Notes: generated by a model not told the origin, from the sequence alone. A DNA stretch of 64,000 nucleotides from Andreprevotia sp. IGB-42 (GCF_009848685.1 NZ_WXTX01000007.1:1-64000); one strand, 5' to 3'; positions 9,616 through 19,179 are shown, numbered from the stretch's first letter. Numbers and translations: made by a program.

Positions 9616-9933
9616 ATGCAGCACCAGCGCCAGATCGAGGCCTTTCATGCCATGCTTGCCAAGGGGCAGGACAACACGCTGCTGCGCTTTGGCCTGGGGC
9701 AGGCGCTGCTGGCGGATGGCCACGCTGCCGAGGCCGTGCCGCACCTGCAGGCGGCATTGGGGCACGATGCACGTTACTCCGCCGCGTGGAAGCTGCTGGG
9801 CCGGGCGCTGGCCCAGAGTGGTGACGCTGATGGCGCACGCGCGGCCTATACCACGGGGATCGAAGTGGCGGAGGCCAGGGGCGATATCCAGGCGCTGAAG
9901 GAGATGCGCGTATTCCTGAAACGGCTGGCCTGA
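9616..9933 (+). CDS. Small TPR-repeat protein, 105 aa
   Basis: AGGAG lies shortly before the ATG. The product is a soluble all-helical protein with about two tetratricopeptide repeats (LRFGLGQALLADGHAAEAVP and AWKLLGRALAQSGDADGARA), ending in a capping helix. TPR proteins are interaction adaptors; no partner is suggested by the context. It converges with the M48 protease gene, with a GC-rich hairpin between them. Confidence 0.8.
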   Translation: MQHQRQIEAFHAMLAKGQDNTLLRFGLGQALLADGHAAEAVPHLQAALGHDARYSAAWKLLGRALAQSGDADGARAAYTTGIEVAEARGDIQALKEMRVFLKRLA

Positions 9934-9964
9934 TGCCTTGCTGGCGCCGCCACCGGGCAGAACG

Positions 9965-9988
9965 CCCGCTGGCCGGGATGCCAGCGGG
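9965..9988. terminator. GC-rich hairpin between converging genes
   Basis: CCCGCTGGC (9965-9973) pairs perfectly with GCCAGCGGG (9980-9988). There is no clear T tract, so efficiency as an intrinsic terminator is uncertain. Confidence 0.45.
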
Positions 9989-9996
9989 CTGGTCGA

Positions 9997-12858
9997 TCAT
10001 TGCATCGGTGCCTGCTTCGCAAGCGCTTGCCAGTCTGCGGTGCTGGCTTTTGCCGGGTCATCCCATCTGGCATGAGCGAGGATCATGGTGGCGCGCTCGG
10101 AATCGTAGGGCACCAGTTTCAGCTGTTTCTCGGGCGGCAAGTCGGCTGTACCACTCAGCACCGTGACGGTGCCACCCCCGCCCTTGCTGGAGATGCTGCG
10201 GGGTGGTTCGGCAAAGTAGACTTCCGCTCTGGCGGTTGTCCAGCGGGGTGCGCCCATGAACTGGGGTTCCTGCTCGGCGGCGCTGCCATAGACCGCAGTC
10301 CATTTCACCAGCGGGCTGGCGCCGGCCACGTTGTACACAAAGTGACCGGATAATGTGCCCAGCTCCGGTTTGAAATGTTCGATCTCCACACCCTCACGCG
10401 TGGTGGTGACGATATCGCTCATGTCTTCCTTGGGCAGTTCGATCTGGGTGGCGCTGTACGGCGCAAGCGTCAGGTGCGTGTCGTGCAGTTTGACGTCCAC
10501 ACTGCGGCCCAGCCCGTTGTAGATCGATAGCGTTGAATTCAGTCCCGTGCTGCTGCTGAAACCGAGCACACCACCGACAATGGTCCCGGCAACGGCCAGC
10601 CGCCCCAGCGCGGGTACCAGGCCGTCTGCGGTCTGGAAACGATCCCACCAGCCCAGCCTGGTCTGGCGCTTGCGCTCTTGCCCCGGCTTGAGCGTGGCAT
10701 AGCTTTCCGGTGCGCTGCTGGCCGCCGGGGCGGCATCGGGCTGGCTGCGCGCCTGGATATGTTCGGCAATCTGCTGTTCGGTCAGCAGCAGTTGCTCCAG
10801 CGTTGCTGCATGCAGCCTTGTCAGGCAGGCTGCCAGGCTGTTGACCCAGCCATCAATCACACGCATCCAGTCGTTGATATTCTCGTTGCTGGCAGGCGGC
10901 AAGTTATAGTCTTCCAGCATCTCGCTCCAGGAGGCTGTCTGCAGCCGTTCCAGCAGCGTGCTATCAAGTTGCAGCTGGCCCTTCTGCGCATGGATCGCTG
11001 CCATCAGCGCATGCAGTTTGTTGGCCTCCACCAGCAAGCGTTTCAGTTCGCTCTCGCTGACCCTGCCATCGGCGGTGATCACTGCCACCACATTGCCCAC
11101 CAGCCCCTGTGCATCACGCAGATCAGCCAGCGTGTGTTCTGCGTAGTGCAACACGGCAATCTGGCCGCGCAGATGGTCTGCCCAGCCGTGTCCCACCAGC
11201 CCGGCGGCAGCCAGATGGATGCTGCGGCAACGCTTGTCGTGCGCAAGGATGCGCTCTCGTGCCTGTTCCGTTTCCTGGATCACCTGGGCAATGACGCGAG
11301 GTAGATCACGCCGGGCAATCTGGCGACCACGGTGCACGATGCGGCTGCCGGTGGGCTTGAATACCTTGGCCTGCAGTGCCTGCAGCGTTGCCAGTTCTTC
11401 CTCGAGTTCGCGCAGGCGATCCAGCTCGCCCTTGAGCTCGGCGGGGTAGAGTGCGACCAGCGCCTGCGTGATGTTCGGTACATGCAATTCCTGCTGGTAC
11501 AGGCTGGCGGCCGTGTCGGCATGGCGCGTCAGCGGCCGGCCCAGGTAGGCGCCACGGTAACGCGGGTTGTAGCGCAGCAGGTTGTAGTTCTTTTCCAGCG
11601 CCTGCATGGTGTCTGCTTCGCTGGCCGGGCTTGCTTCCAGAGGGCCCGTCAGCGTGGCAATTACCGCGCGCTTTACCGATGCCACATCGTCAAACAGCAG
11701 CCATGCGCTACGCTCGTCATGGGGTGCATGCAGGTAGTGCTGTTTGGCGTTCTCTTCACGGTCTGCATTGGCCGGGTGGGTAGACCACATTTGCGGTGGC
11801 TGGGCAAAAGCCGTACTGAAAACACGGTGCTGCGCGGGATCGCTGGCCCTGGCGGCCGGTCTCTGCCCGTATTCGCGGTCATCCAAGATTTCGCCCAGCC
11901 GGTCTATCAGCCGGCGCTGCACCGCAAAGAGATCCACGGTGGCGCGGCCTTCCTGCAGCTCGGTGTTGGCAAAGTCGATGGTGCGGCTCCAGCAATCATC
12001 TGCCGCCTGCAGCTTGTGCAGCGCATGCACCAGCTCGTCGCTGCCGGTAAGCGATACGGCCACCAGATCTGCCTGGAATTCCATCTGGCGCGACAGCGCA
12101 CGCTGTGCCAGCACCACCACGCGGAATACGGTATCGAGCAAGGAGCGGATCGACCACACCACCAGCGACATCAGCCAGCCCACCCATGCGATACGGATAT
12201 CGAAGCGGGAGATCGCACTCAGGAATTCATCAAGTCGATCACGCTTGGCCACGATCTGCTCGGCAATTTGCTGGGTGATATACACCCAGCGGCCAATGGC
12301 CATGCTGCGTTGGGCAAAATGGCCGAATTCGTGCGCCAGTACTGCCTTCATTTCGCTCAGGGTCAGTACGTTGACCAGTGCCAGCCCGATTTCGAGATTC
12401 TTCTTCGATGGCAGCAGCAGGTTCAACAGCGAAATATCGTAAAACACCGCTGCATTCACGCGTGCAGACAGGTAAACCTTGTGTGGGCGCGGCGCACCGG
12501 CTTCATCGGCCAGTTGGCGCAGAAACCTGAACAGCGCGGGCTGCTCCGCTTCGGAAATTTCTACCGCGTCGGGTGCGCCACCGCGTTTGACGAAGAACAG
12601 GCCCTTGAGCATGAACACCGCCAGGAAAGCGGCGCCACTACCGATGGTAAAGTCGGCAAGCAGGTTTTCCCCGCCCAGGAAGCCATCGCTGAGCAAGCGG
12701 TAGGCGATCCGGACGAACCAGCCTGCCAGTGCAAGATAAAGAGCCAGGAACAGCGCCAGGCTCAATACCGCCAACCAGGCCTGGCGCTTGTATTGCTTGC
12801 TGGGCCGGGTGAGCGAGGCAGGGACGGCGTGTGGGCCGGCAGGGTAGAAGTTATCCAT
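9997..12858 (-). CDS. Very large M48-family membrane metalloprotease
   Basis: From ATG 12858 (MDNFYPAG) the product has 953 residues. Two N-terminal membrane segments (about 30-55 and 70-95) precede a Peptidase_M48 domain with the zinc motif HEFGH in VLAHEFGHFAQRS and a further hydrophobic segment near 250-280. The C-terminal two thirds is a mostly helical cytosolic or periplasmic region with another hydrophobic stretch (LAVAGTIVGGVLGFSSS). M48 enzymes such as HtpX are about 290 residues, so this belongs to a long form with an uncharacterised C-terminal part. The frame extends further upstream, but that part overlaps the divergent regulator and has unlikely composition. Substrate is unknown. 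Confidence 0.85.
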   Translation of the reverse strand: MDNFYPAGPHAVPASLTRPSKQYKRQAWLAVLSLALFLALYLALAGWFVRIAYRLLSDGFLGGENLLADFTIGSGAAFLAVFMLKGLFFVKRGGAPDAVEISEAEQPALFRFLRQLADEAGAPRPHKVYLSARVNAAVFYDISLLNLLLPSKKNLEIGLALVNVLTLSEMKAVLAHEFGHFAQRSMAIGRWVYITQQIAEQIVAKRDRLDEFLSAISRFDIRIAWVGWLMSLVVWSIRSLLDTVFRVVVLAQRALSRQMEFQADLVAVSLTGSDELVHALHKLQAADDCWSRTIDFANTELQEGRATVDLFAVQRRLIDRLGEILDDREYGQRPAARASDPAQHRVFSTAFAQPPQMWSTHPANADREENAKQHYLHAPHDERSAWLLFDDVASVKRAVIATLTGPLEASPASEADTMQALEKNYNLLRYNPRYRGAYLGRPLTRHADTAASLYQQELHVPNITQALVALYPAELKGELDRLRELEEELATLQALQAKVFKPTGSRIVHRGRQIARRDLPRVIAQVIQETEQARERILAHDKRCRSIHLAAAGLVGHGWADHLRGQIAVLHYAEHTLADLRDAQGLVGNVVAVITADGRVSESELKRLLVEANKLHALMAAIHAQKGQLQLDSTLLERLQTASWSEMLEDYNLPPASNENINDWMRVIDGWVNSLAACLTRLHAATLEQLLLTEQQIAEHIQARSQPDAAPAASSAPESYATLKPGQERKRQTRLGWWDRFQTADGLVPALGRLAVAGTIVGGVLGFSSSTGLNSTLSIYNGLGRSVDVKLHDTHLTLAPYSATQIELPKEDMSDIVTTTREGVEIEHFKPELGTLSGHFVYNVAGASPLVKWTAVYGSAAEQEPQFMGAPRWTTARAEVYFAEPPRSISSKGGGGTVTVLSGTADLPPEKQLKLVPYDSERATMILAHARWDDPAKASTADWQALAKQAPMQ

Positions 12859-13075
12859 GATATTCAGCGTGTTATGGCCCGGCCAGAACCGGGCGCTCAT
12901 CAAATCGAAAGGGTGCGGGCATTCTTCCATGTAGCAGTCCCGTTTCGCAGCAGATTGCGCTGAACGTAGCCGTCTTGTTGCATGGAAGCCGCGCTTTGCT
13001 TGCCAGCCTGTGCATGCGTTGCCCATGATGGGCCCCACTCCGCCGGGATAAGCCGGTAACTCCCTGTCGGTCTCC

Positions 13076-13762
13076 ATGTCACGCGCTGCCCGTTTGCTCG
13101 ATCTGATCCAGTGCCTGCGCCGCCATCGCCGGCCGGTAACGGCTGCCGCGCTGGCGGAGGAGCTGCAGGTTTCGGTACGCACGCTGTACCGCGATATCCA
13201 GACCTTGATCTCGCAAGGCGCACCCATTCAGGGTGAGGCGGGCATCGGCTATGTGTTGCGGCCGGGATTTCTGCTGCCGCCGCTGATGTTTGGTGATGAC
13301 GAGATCGAGGCGCTGGTGCTGGGCGTGCGCATGGTAATGCGCGATGGCGATCCGGCGCTGGCCCGCGCCGCGCAGGATGTATTGGCCAAGGTGGTAGGGG
13401 TGTTGCCTGCGGACCTGCGTGACCGGGTGGATGCTACCGGCCTGCTGGCCGCGCCGGTGGCATCCGCCGGGCTGGCGCATCTGGGCGAGATGCGTGGCGC
13501 GATCCGCAGCGAGCGCAAGGTGGCAATTGCCTATCAGGATGGTGCAGGTCGGCAGAGCGAACGCGTGGTGTGGCCGCTGGCGCTGGGCTTCTTCGAGCAG
13601 GTGCGCGTGCTGGTGGCATGGTGCGAGCTGCGCGGTGATTTCCGCAGTTTCCGCACGGATCGCATTGCCAGCCTGGTGGTGCAGGACGACGCCTATCCGG
13701 CGCGGCGCCGTACGCTGCTACGCCAGTGGCGGGCGCGGGAAAATGTAGCCGAGCCTTCTTGA
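13076..13762 (+). CDS. YafY/WYL-type transcriptional regulator
   Basis: This 228-residue protein has an N-terminal DeoR-like helix-turn-helix (about 5-60; AEELQVSVRTLYRDIQTL) and a C-terminal WYL-like ligand-sensing domain (about 135-215). YafY-type regulators often control nearby genes in response to small ligands or nucleic acid. It is divergent from the M48 gene and lies upstream of the SRPBCC and EVE genes on the same strand. Confidence 0.88.
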   Translation: MSRAARLLDLIQCLRRHRRPVTAAALAEELQVSVRTLYRDIQTLISQGAPIQGEAGIGYVLRPGFLLPPLMFGDDEIEALVLGVRMVMRDGDPALARAAQDVLAKVVGVLPADLRDRVDATGLLAAPVASAGLAHLGEMRGAIRSERKVAIAYQDGAGRQSERVVWPLALGFFEQVRVLVAWCELRGDFRSFRTDRIASLVVQDDAYPARRRTLLRQWRARENVAEPS

Positions 13763-13905
13763 ATGACATCAGTGCATGTTGCATGCAACTGTTGACGGGT
13801 GATGCTGTAACAGCCTGGTGAACGCATTGGCTGCTGCACGCTACTGACAAAATCTGACACTGCATGGCACTAAGCTGGCTGCATCAATCACAGCAGGAAG
13901 CCGCC

Positions 13906-14322
13906 ATGTACCGCTATCACATCGAAACCCGGGTTGCCGCCACGCCGGCGCAACTGTTTGCCGCCAAGCTGCGCATCACCGATTGGCCATTGTGGGATGC
14001 CGGGCTGGAAGCCACCGGCATCGACGGCCCGGTGCAGGAGGGTGCGGCGTTCTGGCTGCGCCCCAAGGGTGGGCCGACAGTGGCGATGCAGATCGAAACG
14101 CTGATCGCACCGCATTGCTTCAGTGATATTGCGCGGCTGACCGGCGCCACGTTGCGTACCCGTTCCGAGTTCGTGGCAAACGCGCAGGGCACGCTGGTAC
14201 GCGAATCGCTGGAGGCTTGGGGGCCACTGGCATGGCTGTGGAACCGCTTGCTGGTGCGCAAGCTGGCAGCGGGCGCCAGTGAGGAAATCAGGCAGTTTGC
14301 CGCCAGGGCAGCGCAAGCATGA
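13906..14322 (+). CDS. SRPBCC-family protein (polyketide cyclase/START-like fold)
   Basis: ATG 13906 has GGAAG upstream. An earlier in-frame ATG at 13864 has no ribosome-binding site. The 138-residue sequence begins MYRYHIETRVAATPAQLF with the conserved ITDWPLWD segment of SRPBCC proteins, and ends in a helix. Such proteins bind small hydrophobic ligands in a deep cavity; the ligand is unknown. Its stop overlaps the ATG of the EVE-domain gene (ATGA), indicating coupled translation. Confidence 0.8.
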   Translation: MYRYHIETRVAATPAQLFAAKLRITDWPLWDAGLEATGIDGPVQEGAAFWLRPKGGPTVAMQIETLIAPHCFSDIARLTGATLRTRSEFVANAQGTLVRESLEAWGPLAWLWNRLLVRKLAAGASEEIRQFAARAAQA

Positions 14323-14837
14323 CCGGCCTCAACAAGACGGCCGCTACCGCCCGATCAGGCAGCGCAGATGGTGCGGATACCCGGCGCTGGTGGATTGCGG
14401 TGGCGAGTGCCGATCATGCCGCGCGTGGCCGGGCTGGTGGCTATATGCAGGTTTGCCATGGCAAGGTTGCGCCATTGCGCCGGCTGAAGCAGGGCGACAT
14501 GGTGATCTACTACGCGCCTGCCATGCAGATGGGTAGCAAAACACTGTGCCAGGTATTCGTCTCCATCGGGGAGGTGATCAACCTGCAACCCTATGCATGC
14601 GATATGGGGGAGGGGTTCGTGCCGTACCGGCGCGATGTGGCGTACTGGCCAGCCCAGCAGGCGGCGATCAGGCCGCTGCTGGATGCGCTGGCGTTTACCC
14701 GCGGCAGGCGCAACTGGGGTTACGCATTCCGTTTTGGCTTGCTGGAAATCAGCGCGGACGATGGCGCCATCATTGCCAGGGCCATGCAGGCGGAGCAGCC
14801 GTCAGTCCATCAGCCAGCGGATCAGGCTGCCCAGTAA
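14319..14837 (+). CDS. EVE-domain protein
   Basis: The 172-residue product starts, after a short leader, with RRWWIAVASADHA and contains the EVE features GGYMQVCHGK, LKQGDMVIYYAP and the C-terminal FRFGLLEIS. EVE is a PUA-like fold believed to bind modified bases in RNA or DNA. It is translationally coupled to the SRPBCC gene (overlapping ATGA) and converges with the Dabb gene, overlapping it tail to tail by 16 bases. Confidence 0.85.
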   Translation: MTGLNKTAATARSGSADGADTRRWWIAVASADHAARGRAGGYMQVCHGKVAPLRRLKQGDMVIYYAPAMQMGSKTLCQVFVSIGEVINLQPYACDMGEGFVPYRRDVAYWPAQQAAIRPLLDALAFTRGRRNWGYAFRFGLLEISADDGAIIARAMQAEQPSVHQPADQAAQ

Positions 14838-15124
14838 TCGACGATCACTGCCTTGGCGAGCAAAGGATTTACCTGCTCGATGAATGCCACATGCGCCGGG
14901 TGGCCCAGGTAGCGGTCACGCGCCTCGGCCGAGAAAAAACTCAGCGTGAAGGCGTGGCTCAGGCCGTCATTCAGTGGCTCCGGGCTGACATTCTCGCCGT
15001 ACTCGAAGGCGGTGATGTCGCTGATCTGGCCCGGCAAGGCGCGGAACGCCTGGATGGCCTTGTCGATCTGGGGGGCGGATGTGGCTGGCTTGAAGGCAAA
15101 CAGTACGATGTGGCGTAGCAGCAT
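14822..15124 (-). CDS. Dabb (stress-responsive alpha/beta barrel) protein
   Basis: The 100-residue protein shows the Dabb pattern: MLLRHIVLFAFK at the N-terminus, a central HAFTLSFFSAEARDRYLGHPAH, and IVDYWA at the C-terminus. Proteins of this dimeric ferredoxin-like fold include stress-induced and olivetolic-acid-cyclase-like members. No specific function can be assigned. It ends the operon-like run MOSC - AlaX - Dabb on the minus strand, 21 bases after the AlaX stop. Confidence 0.88.
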   Translation of the reverse strand: MLLRHIVLFAFKPATSAPQIDKAIQAFRALPGQISDITAFEYGENVSPEPLNDGLSHAFTLSFFSAEARDRYLGHPAHVAFIEQVNPLLAKAVIVDYWAA

Positions 15125-15145
15125 TACGGTGGTTCCTGAACGACG

Positions 15146-15790
15146 TTAGAGGGGAACGCTGATTTCGATGCGCTCTTTGCCTTTGCCTATATTCTTGCGT
15201 TTCAGCGTGATGTTACCCACTTCGCCGCTGCGGCGCAGGTGCGTGCCGCCGCACGGTACCTGTGCCAGCGCCGGTATCTGCCAGTAACGCCGCTCTGCCG
15301 CGGCATCGCTGAAGGCGCTTTCAATTGCGTAATCGGCAGCGACGATGGCATTGGCCTCTGCCGTCAGGGCTGGAAACAGCGCAGCGATATTGCCATCGTA
15401 GACAAAATCGATACGTGCCTTGTCTGCGGCGATGTGCGCGCCGATTCTGGCGATGCCCGGTACGGCAGCGCAAACCAGCTCCAGCACGATCTCGGCAGCG
15501 AAGTGCAGCCGCATCAATGCATGGCGGCGCGGCCAGTCTATGGTCATGTGTACGGCATCGCCCACCTGCAGGCCGTGGCCTGCTGCCAGCGTGTAGTGAA
15601 GATTGCGACCGTCCTTGCGCGCGGCCAGCACCGGCATGCCGTTGAAGTGGCCGGCATCGCTTTCCTGCCCGCCGGATTCGGCATAGAAAATGGTGGCGGT
15701 TACTTGCACGGTGTCACCGTCCACGTGGCTGATGGTGGTATCGAGCGTGCTGCGGTAGGGGTCTTCCCAGAATGCCTTGTGCGTCATCAC
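15146..15790 (-). CDS. AlaX-like alanyl-tRNA editing protein, variant zinc motif
   Basis: The 214-residue protein is the free-standing second-additional domain of alanyl-tRNA synthetase, which hydrolyses mischarged tRNA-Ala. FYAESGGQ near residue 35 and CGGTH (Cys180, His184) are typical. The usual HTAxH zinc motif is replaced by H96-F-A-A-E100, so one histidine ligand is glutamate; this variant may be a recognised subfamily, but that cannot be confirmed here. Translation may begin at Met1 or Met2. The gene follows the MOSC gene by only 6 bases, so it is almost certainly in one operon. Confidence 0.85.
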   Translation of the reverse strand: MMTHKAFWEDPYRSTLDTTISHVDGDTVQVTATIFYAESGGQESDAGHFNGMPVLAARKDGRNLHYTLAAGHGLQVGDAVHMTIDWPRRHALMRLHFAAEIVLELVCAAVPGIARIGAHIAADKARIDFVYDGNIAALFPALTAEANAIVAADYAIESAFSDAAAERRYWQIPALAQVPCGGTHLRRSGEVGNITLKRKNIGKGKERIEISVPL

Positions 15791-15796
15791 GTTTCG

Positions 15797-16594
15797 CTAT
15801 GCCAGCACTTCAACCGGCAGGCCGGTTTGCAGCTGGCCATTGTTTTCTGCCAGCAGCAACTGGCCGAATAGCACACCGTCTTCGCCCTTGCGGTGCTTGA
15901 CCAGACTGCGGATGGGTTCCTGATCGCCGGTTTTTTCGCCGGTATCCGGGTCCACCGTGGTGAACACGCAGCGCTCGCACGGCTTGCTGATGCGGAAGAT
16001 CACCTCGCCGATACGGATGCGCTGCCAGCCATCTTCGGCAAAGGCTGCCGTCCCGCTGATGACCAGATTGGGCCGGAAGCGCGCCATGGCCATATCGCGG
16101 CCTACCCATGCCGATAGCTGTACGCGCGATGCCTCGCCGATCAGCAGCAGCGGGTGGCCATCGGCAAACGACAGGGGTACCTCCGGGTGGCGCTTCACGC
16201 GCCGCTGCGTTTCGCCGGTATAGATCAGCTGCAGCTTGCGGCCCAGCTGTGCAGATAGCCAGTCATCGGCATCCGCCGCGCCATGCCATGCATCAAACGC
16301 ATCGCGCCATACCTGCACCGGCAGCAACTGGTTGAACTGCTTGCGTGCCACGGTCACGCTGCTGCCATCGGGTGCCGATAGCGTGATGCCGATTTCATCC
16401 GGCGCGGCATGCAGCGTAACCAGCCGCGGCAGCTCGCGCCCGGTTACGAAGCGGCCGGTTTCATCCGCCACCATCCACGCCCTGTCGTCCGCCAAGCCTT
16501 GCGCACTGACGGCGCTGCTGACCAACGACTGACCGTGCATGGATTTGACGGGGTAACGGTACAGCGCAGTGAGTGTACAGGTTGGGGATGTCAT
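15797..16594 (-). CDS. MOSC-domain protein (YcbX-like)
   Basis: The 265-residue protein has an N-terminal beta-barrel (LYRYPVKSMHGQSL, about 8-110) followed by a MOSC domain with the conserved cysteine in SKPCERCVFTTVDPDTG. YcbX-type proteins reduce N-hydroxylated compounds using molybdenum cofactor bound through that cysteine (family knowledge). The C-terminal ferredoxin domain found in some YcbX proteins is absent here. It heads the MOSC - AlaX - Dabb run. Confidence 0.87.
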   Translation of the reverse strand: MTSPTCTLTALYRYPVKSMHGQSLVSSAVSAQGLADDRAWMVADETGRFVTGRELPRLVTLHAAPDEIGITLSAPDGSSVTVARKQFNQLLPVQVWRDAFDAWHGAADADDWLSAQLGRKLQLIYTGETQRRVKRHPEVPLSFADGHPLLLIGEASRVQLSAWVGRDMAMARFRPNLVISGTAAFAEDGWQRIRIGEVIFRISKPCERCVFTTVDPDTGEKTGDQEPIRSLVKHRKGEDGVLFGQLLLAENNGQLQTGLPVEVLA

Positions 16595-16704
16595 GGCGGT
16601 GGTAATGGCATTCCTGGGGCGGCATGGTGCAAAGGGATGGCTGATTGTAACGGCATCACGGGCGCTGCCTGCTGGGCACTTTCCTGTATATGCGTTACTG
16701 GTGC

Positions 16705-18975
16705 TCAGGGTTCTGCCGGCGCAGGCGCTGCCAGCCAGTAGCGTTGCCGTGTGGCGCGCTCATTGCTGATGGTGACGCTATCGCCAACGTTGATGCGGAT
16801 GGCGCCACCCGCGTCGGTACGCAATGCTTGCGCACCCGCCGCTTCATAGCGGGCCACGGTGGCGGGCTTGGGATGCCCGAAGTGATTGAGGTAACCGGCA
16901 GAGAACACCACCCAGCGCGGTGCCGTGGCATCGAGCAGCGCTGCGGTGGAGGACTTGGCGCTGCCGTGGTGCGGCGCCACCACGATGCCGTGCGGCAGCA
17001 ATACGCCGCTGGCGGCCAGTGCGCCTTCCTCGGCTGCGCCGATATCGCCGGCGATCAGCAACGGGGGTTTGCCGGGGGCGGATACCTGCAGCACGCAGCT
17101 GTGTGCATTGTCGTCGCCATGGAAATCCGCCGGCGGCCAGACAATGGCAAAGTGCACGCCATCGCGCTGCCAGGCCTGCCCTTGCTGGCAGGCCACATGC
17201 GGCACTTGCAGTTGCCGCGCCGGGTGATCGGCTGGCAGGCTGCTGAGCAACTGCGCCGGCCTGACCGCATTGAGCACATCCGCCGCGCCGCCGCTGTGAT
17301 CGTTGTCGTTGTGCGAGACGATCACCACATCCAGCCGGGCAGCACCCAGCGCACGCAGCGTGGGCAGTACGTTGCGCTGGCCCGCCGGGGGTGGGCCGGT
17401 ATCGTACAGCAGCGCGTGCTGGCGCGTTTGCACCAGCACCGCCAGGCCCTGGCCCACATCCAGCACGGTAACGCGGTAGGTGACGTCATCCGGTTGCACC
17501 GGCTTGAATGCCACCAGCGGCATCAGCAGTACCAGCCCCGGCAGGCGCCCAGCCAGCCCGCGTGGCGCCAGCAGCAACAACACGCCCAGCAGCGCGGGTA
17601 GCCATGCCCAAGCGGGCGGGGCGGGCAGGGTCAGCAGGTTGAGGGGCAGGCGCTCGCACCACTGCAGCAGCCAGTCGGTGAGCGCAAACAGCCGTTCTGC
17701 GCCATGCAGTGCCAACCCGGTCGGATCCAGCAGCCCCAGCAAGGCCAGTGGGGTGATCACCACGCTGACCAGCGGGATTGCCACCGCATTGGCCAGCGGC
17801 GATACCAGCGGTACCTGCTGAAACACGATCAGCAGCAAGGGGAACGACGCCAGCGTGGCTGCCCATTGCGTGCTCACCCAGCCATGCCATTTCAGCCCCT
17901 CGCCCAAGCGTGCACTGCCGGCCCACAGCAAGCCGCCCACGGTCAGGAATGACAGCCAGAACCCCACCGACAGCGCGGCAAACGGATCGAACACCAGCAC
18001 CGCCGTCAGCGCCGCCAGCCAGATCGTGAACGTTCCGGCTGGCCGGGCCTTCCACAGGCCCCAGGCGGTAACGGCCAGCATCAATAACGTCCGCTGCGTG
18101 GGCACGCTCATGCCTGCCAGCAGGCTGTAGAGCAGCGCGGTAATCAGCCCCGCCAGCAACGCCGCGCGTGGTGCGCCCAGCCGGTGTGCGTACCGTGAGC
18201 GCCGCCACAGCCAGCGCACCAGCCCGGCCATCAACCCGGCCAGCAAGGTAATATGAAGGCCAGAAATCGAGATCAGATGTGTAACGCCCGTCGCCGCATA
18301 GCGCTGCCATTGATCATTGGGAATGCCACCCTGATCCCCCACGGTAAGCGCCACCACCACGCCACGATAGGGGGCATCCGGCAGGATGCTGAGGATGCGG
18401 CTGCGTAGCGCTTCACGTACGCGGTCGATGCCGGTTTGCCACGCAAAGCCCGGCAGTTTCTCGCCGTGGCGGATATTGGCGGTAGCGCCGATATCCTGTT
18501 GCAGCAACCAGCTTTCCGCATCGAACCCGCCTGGGTTGAGCGTGCCGTGTACCTGCTTGGGCTTGAGCTGCACCTGCCAGCGCTCGCCCACATGCACTGG
18601 CGGGGGCTTGCCATACCAACTGGCCTGGATGCGTGTCGGCAGATCGGGCCTGCCGTCCGGCACGAAGGTAAAACGGGTGCCGAAGCGGATATCGCGTGGC
18701 AGATCGGCAATGTAGCCGCTGGCCTCGACCGCCTGGTTTTCCAGCGCCGGATTCAGCCGGTCTGCCAGCCGCCAGTGCGCCCGCAGGTCGGCATAGCCAA
18801 AGCCGCATGCCAGCGCACCCATCACCGCCAGCCAGCGCCAGCGTGGCCAGAACAGTGCTGCAATGATCAACGCACTACCCGCCAGCAACCACGGCCACGG
18901 CGCCACCAGCGCAGGCTGCGTTTGCAGCACGCAGACCCCGGCAACGAAGGCAAGCAGGCAGGCGAGTTTGAGCAC
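16705..18975 (-). CDS. comEC: DNA internalisation protein ComEC/Rec2
   Basis: This 756-residue inner-membrane channel for uptake of single-stranded DNA in natural transformation has three parts. An N-terminal DUF4131/OB-like part is followed by the multi-pass Competence domain (about 210-480; GVTHLISISGLHITLLAGL). The C-terminal metallo-beta-lactamase-like domain carries VSHNDNDHSGG and APHHGS motifs. All three are intact. The HNDNDH motif suggests a metal-binding site. No other competence genes are in the window. Confidence 0.95.
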   Translation of the reverse strand: MLKLACLLAFVAGVCVLQTQPALVAPWPWLLAGSALIIAALFWPRWRWLAVMGALACGFGYADLRAHWRLADRLNPALENQAVEASGYIADLPRDIRFGTRFTFVPDGRPDLPTRIQASWYGKPPPVHVGERWQVQLKPKQVHGTLNPGGFDAESWLLQQDIGATANIRHGEKLPGFAWQTGIDRVREALRSRILSILPDAPYRGVVVALTVGDQGGIPNDQWQRYAATGVTHLISISGLHITLLAGLMAGLVRWLWRRSRYAHRLGAPRAALLAGLITALLYSLLAGMSVPTQRTLLMLAVTAWGLWKARPAGTFTIWLAALTAVLVFDPFAALSVGFWLSFLTVGGLLWAGSARLGEGLKWHGWVSTQWAATLASFPLLLIVFQQVPLVSPLANAVAIPLVSVVITPLALLGLLDPTGLALHGAERLFALTDWLLQWCERLPLNLLTLPAPPAWAWLPALLGVLLLLAPRGLAGRLPGLVLLMPLVAFKPVQPDDVTYRVTVLDVGQGLAVLVQTRQHALLYDTGPPPAGQRNVLPTLRALGAARLDVVIVSHNDNDHSGGAADVLNAVRPAQLLSSLPADHPARQLQVPHVACQQGQAWQRDGVHFAIVWPPADFHGDDNAHSCVLQVSAPGKPPLLIAGDIGAAEEGALAASGVLLPHGIVVAPHHGSAKSSTAALLDATAPRWVVFSAGYLNHFGHPKPATVARYEAAGAQALRTDAGGAIRINVGDSVTISNERATRQRYWLAAPAPAEP

Positions 18976-19110
18976 GCTCTACCTTAGAAGAGATGGGGGT
19001 TTTCCTCAAGCGTGTGGATGCATTTGCCGTTTCGAGGGGGCGGCGTTCGCAATGCACTGTTTTGCGTGTTGCTTCCTCACACACTGGCGCGTAGTTGGCA
19101 AATGTCTACG

Positions 19111-19141
19111 ACAAAACAAGGGCCCGCAAGCGGGCCCTTGT
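19111..19141 (-). terminator. Terminator of the chitinase gene
   Basis: ACAAGGGCCCG (19116-19126) pairs with CGGGCCCTTGT (19131-19141) around CAAG. In the minus orientation it is followed by a T-rich stretch. Confidence 0.85.
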
Positions 19142-19179
19142 GCAGTCTCCGGCCGCCAGGCGGCCGGTGCTCAGGCTGA

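Noticed and set aside
11332-12963. 543-residue plus-strand frame
   Set aside because: It is antisense to the M48 protease gene and shows no domain; long antisense frames are expected in GC-rich DNA.
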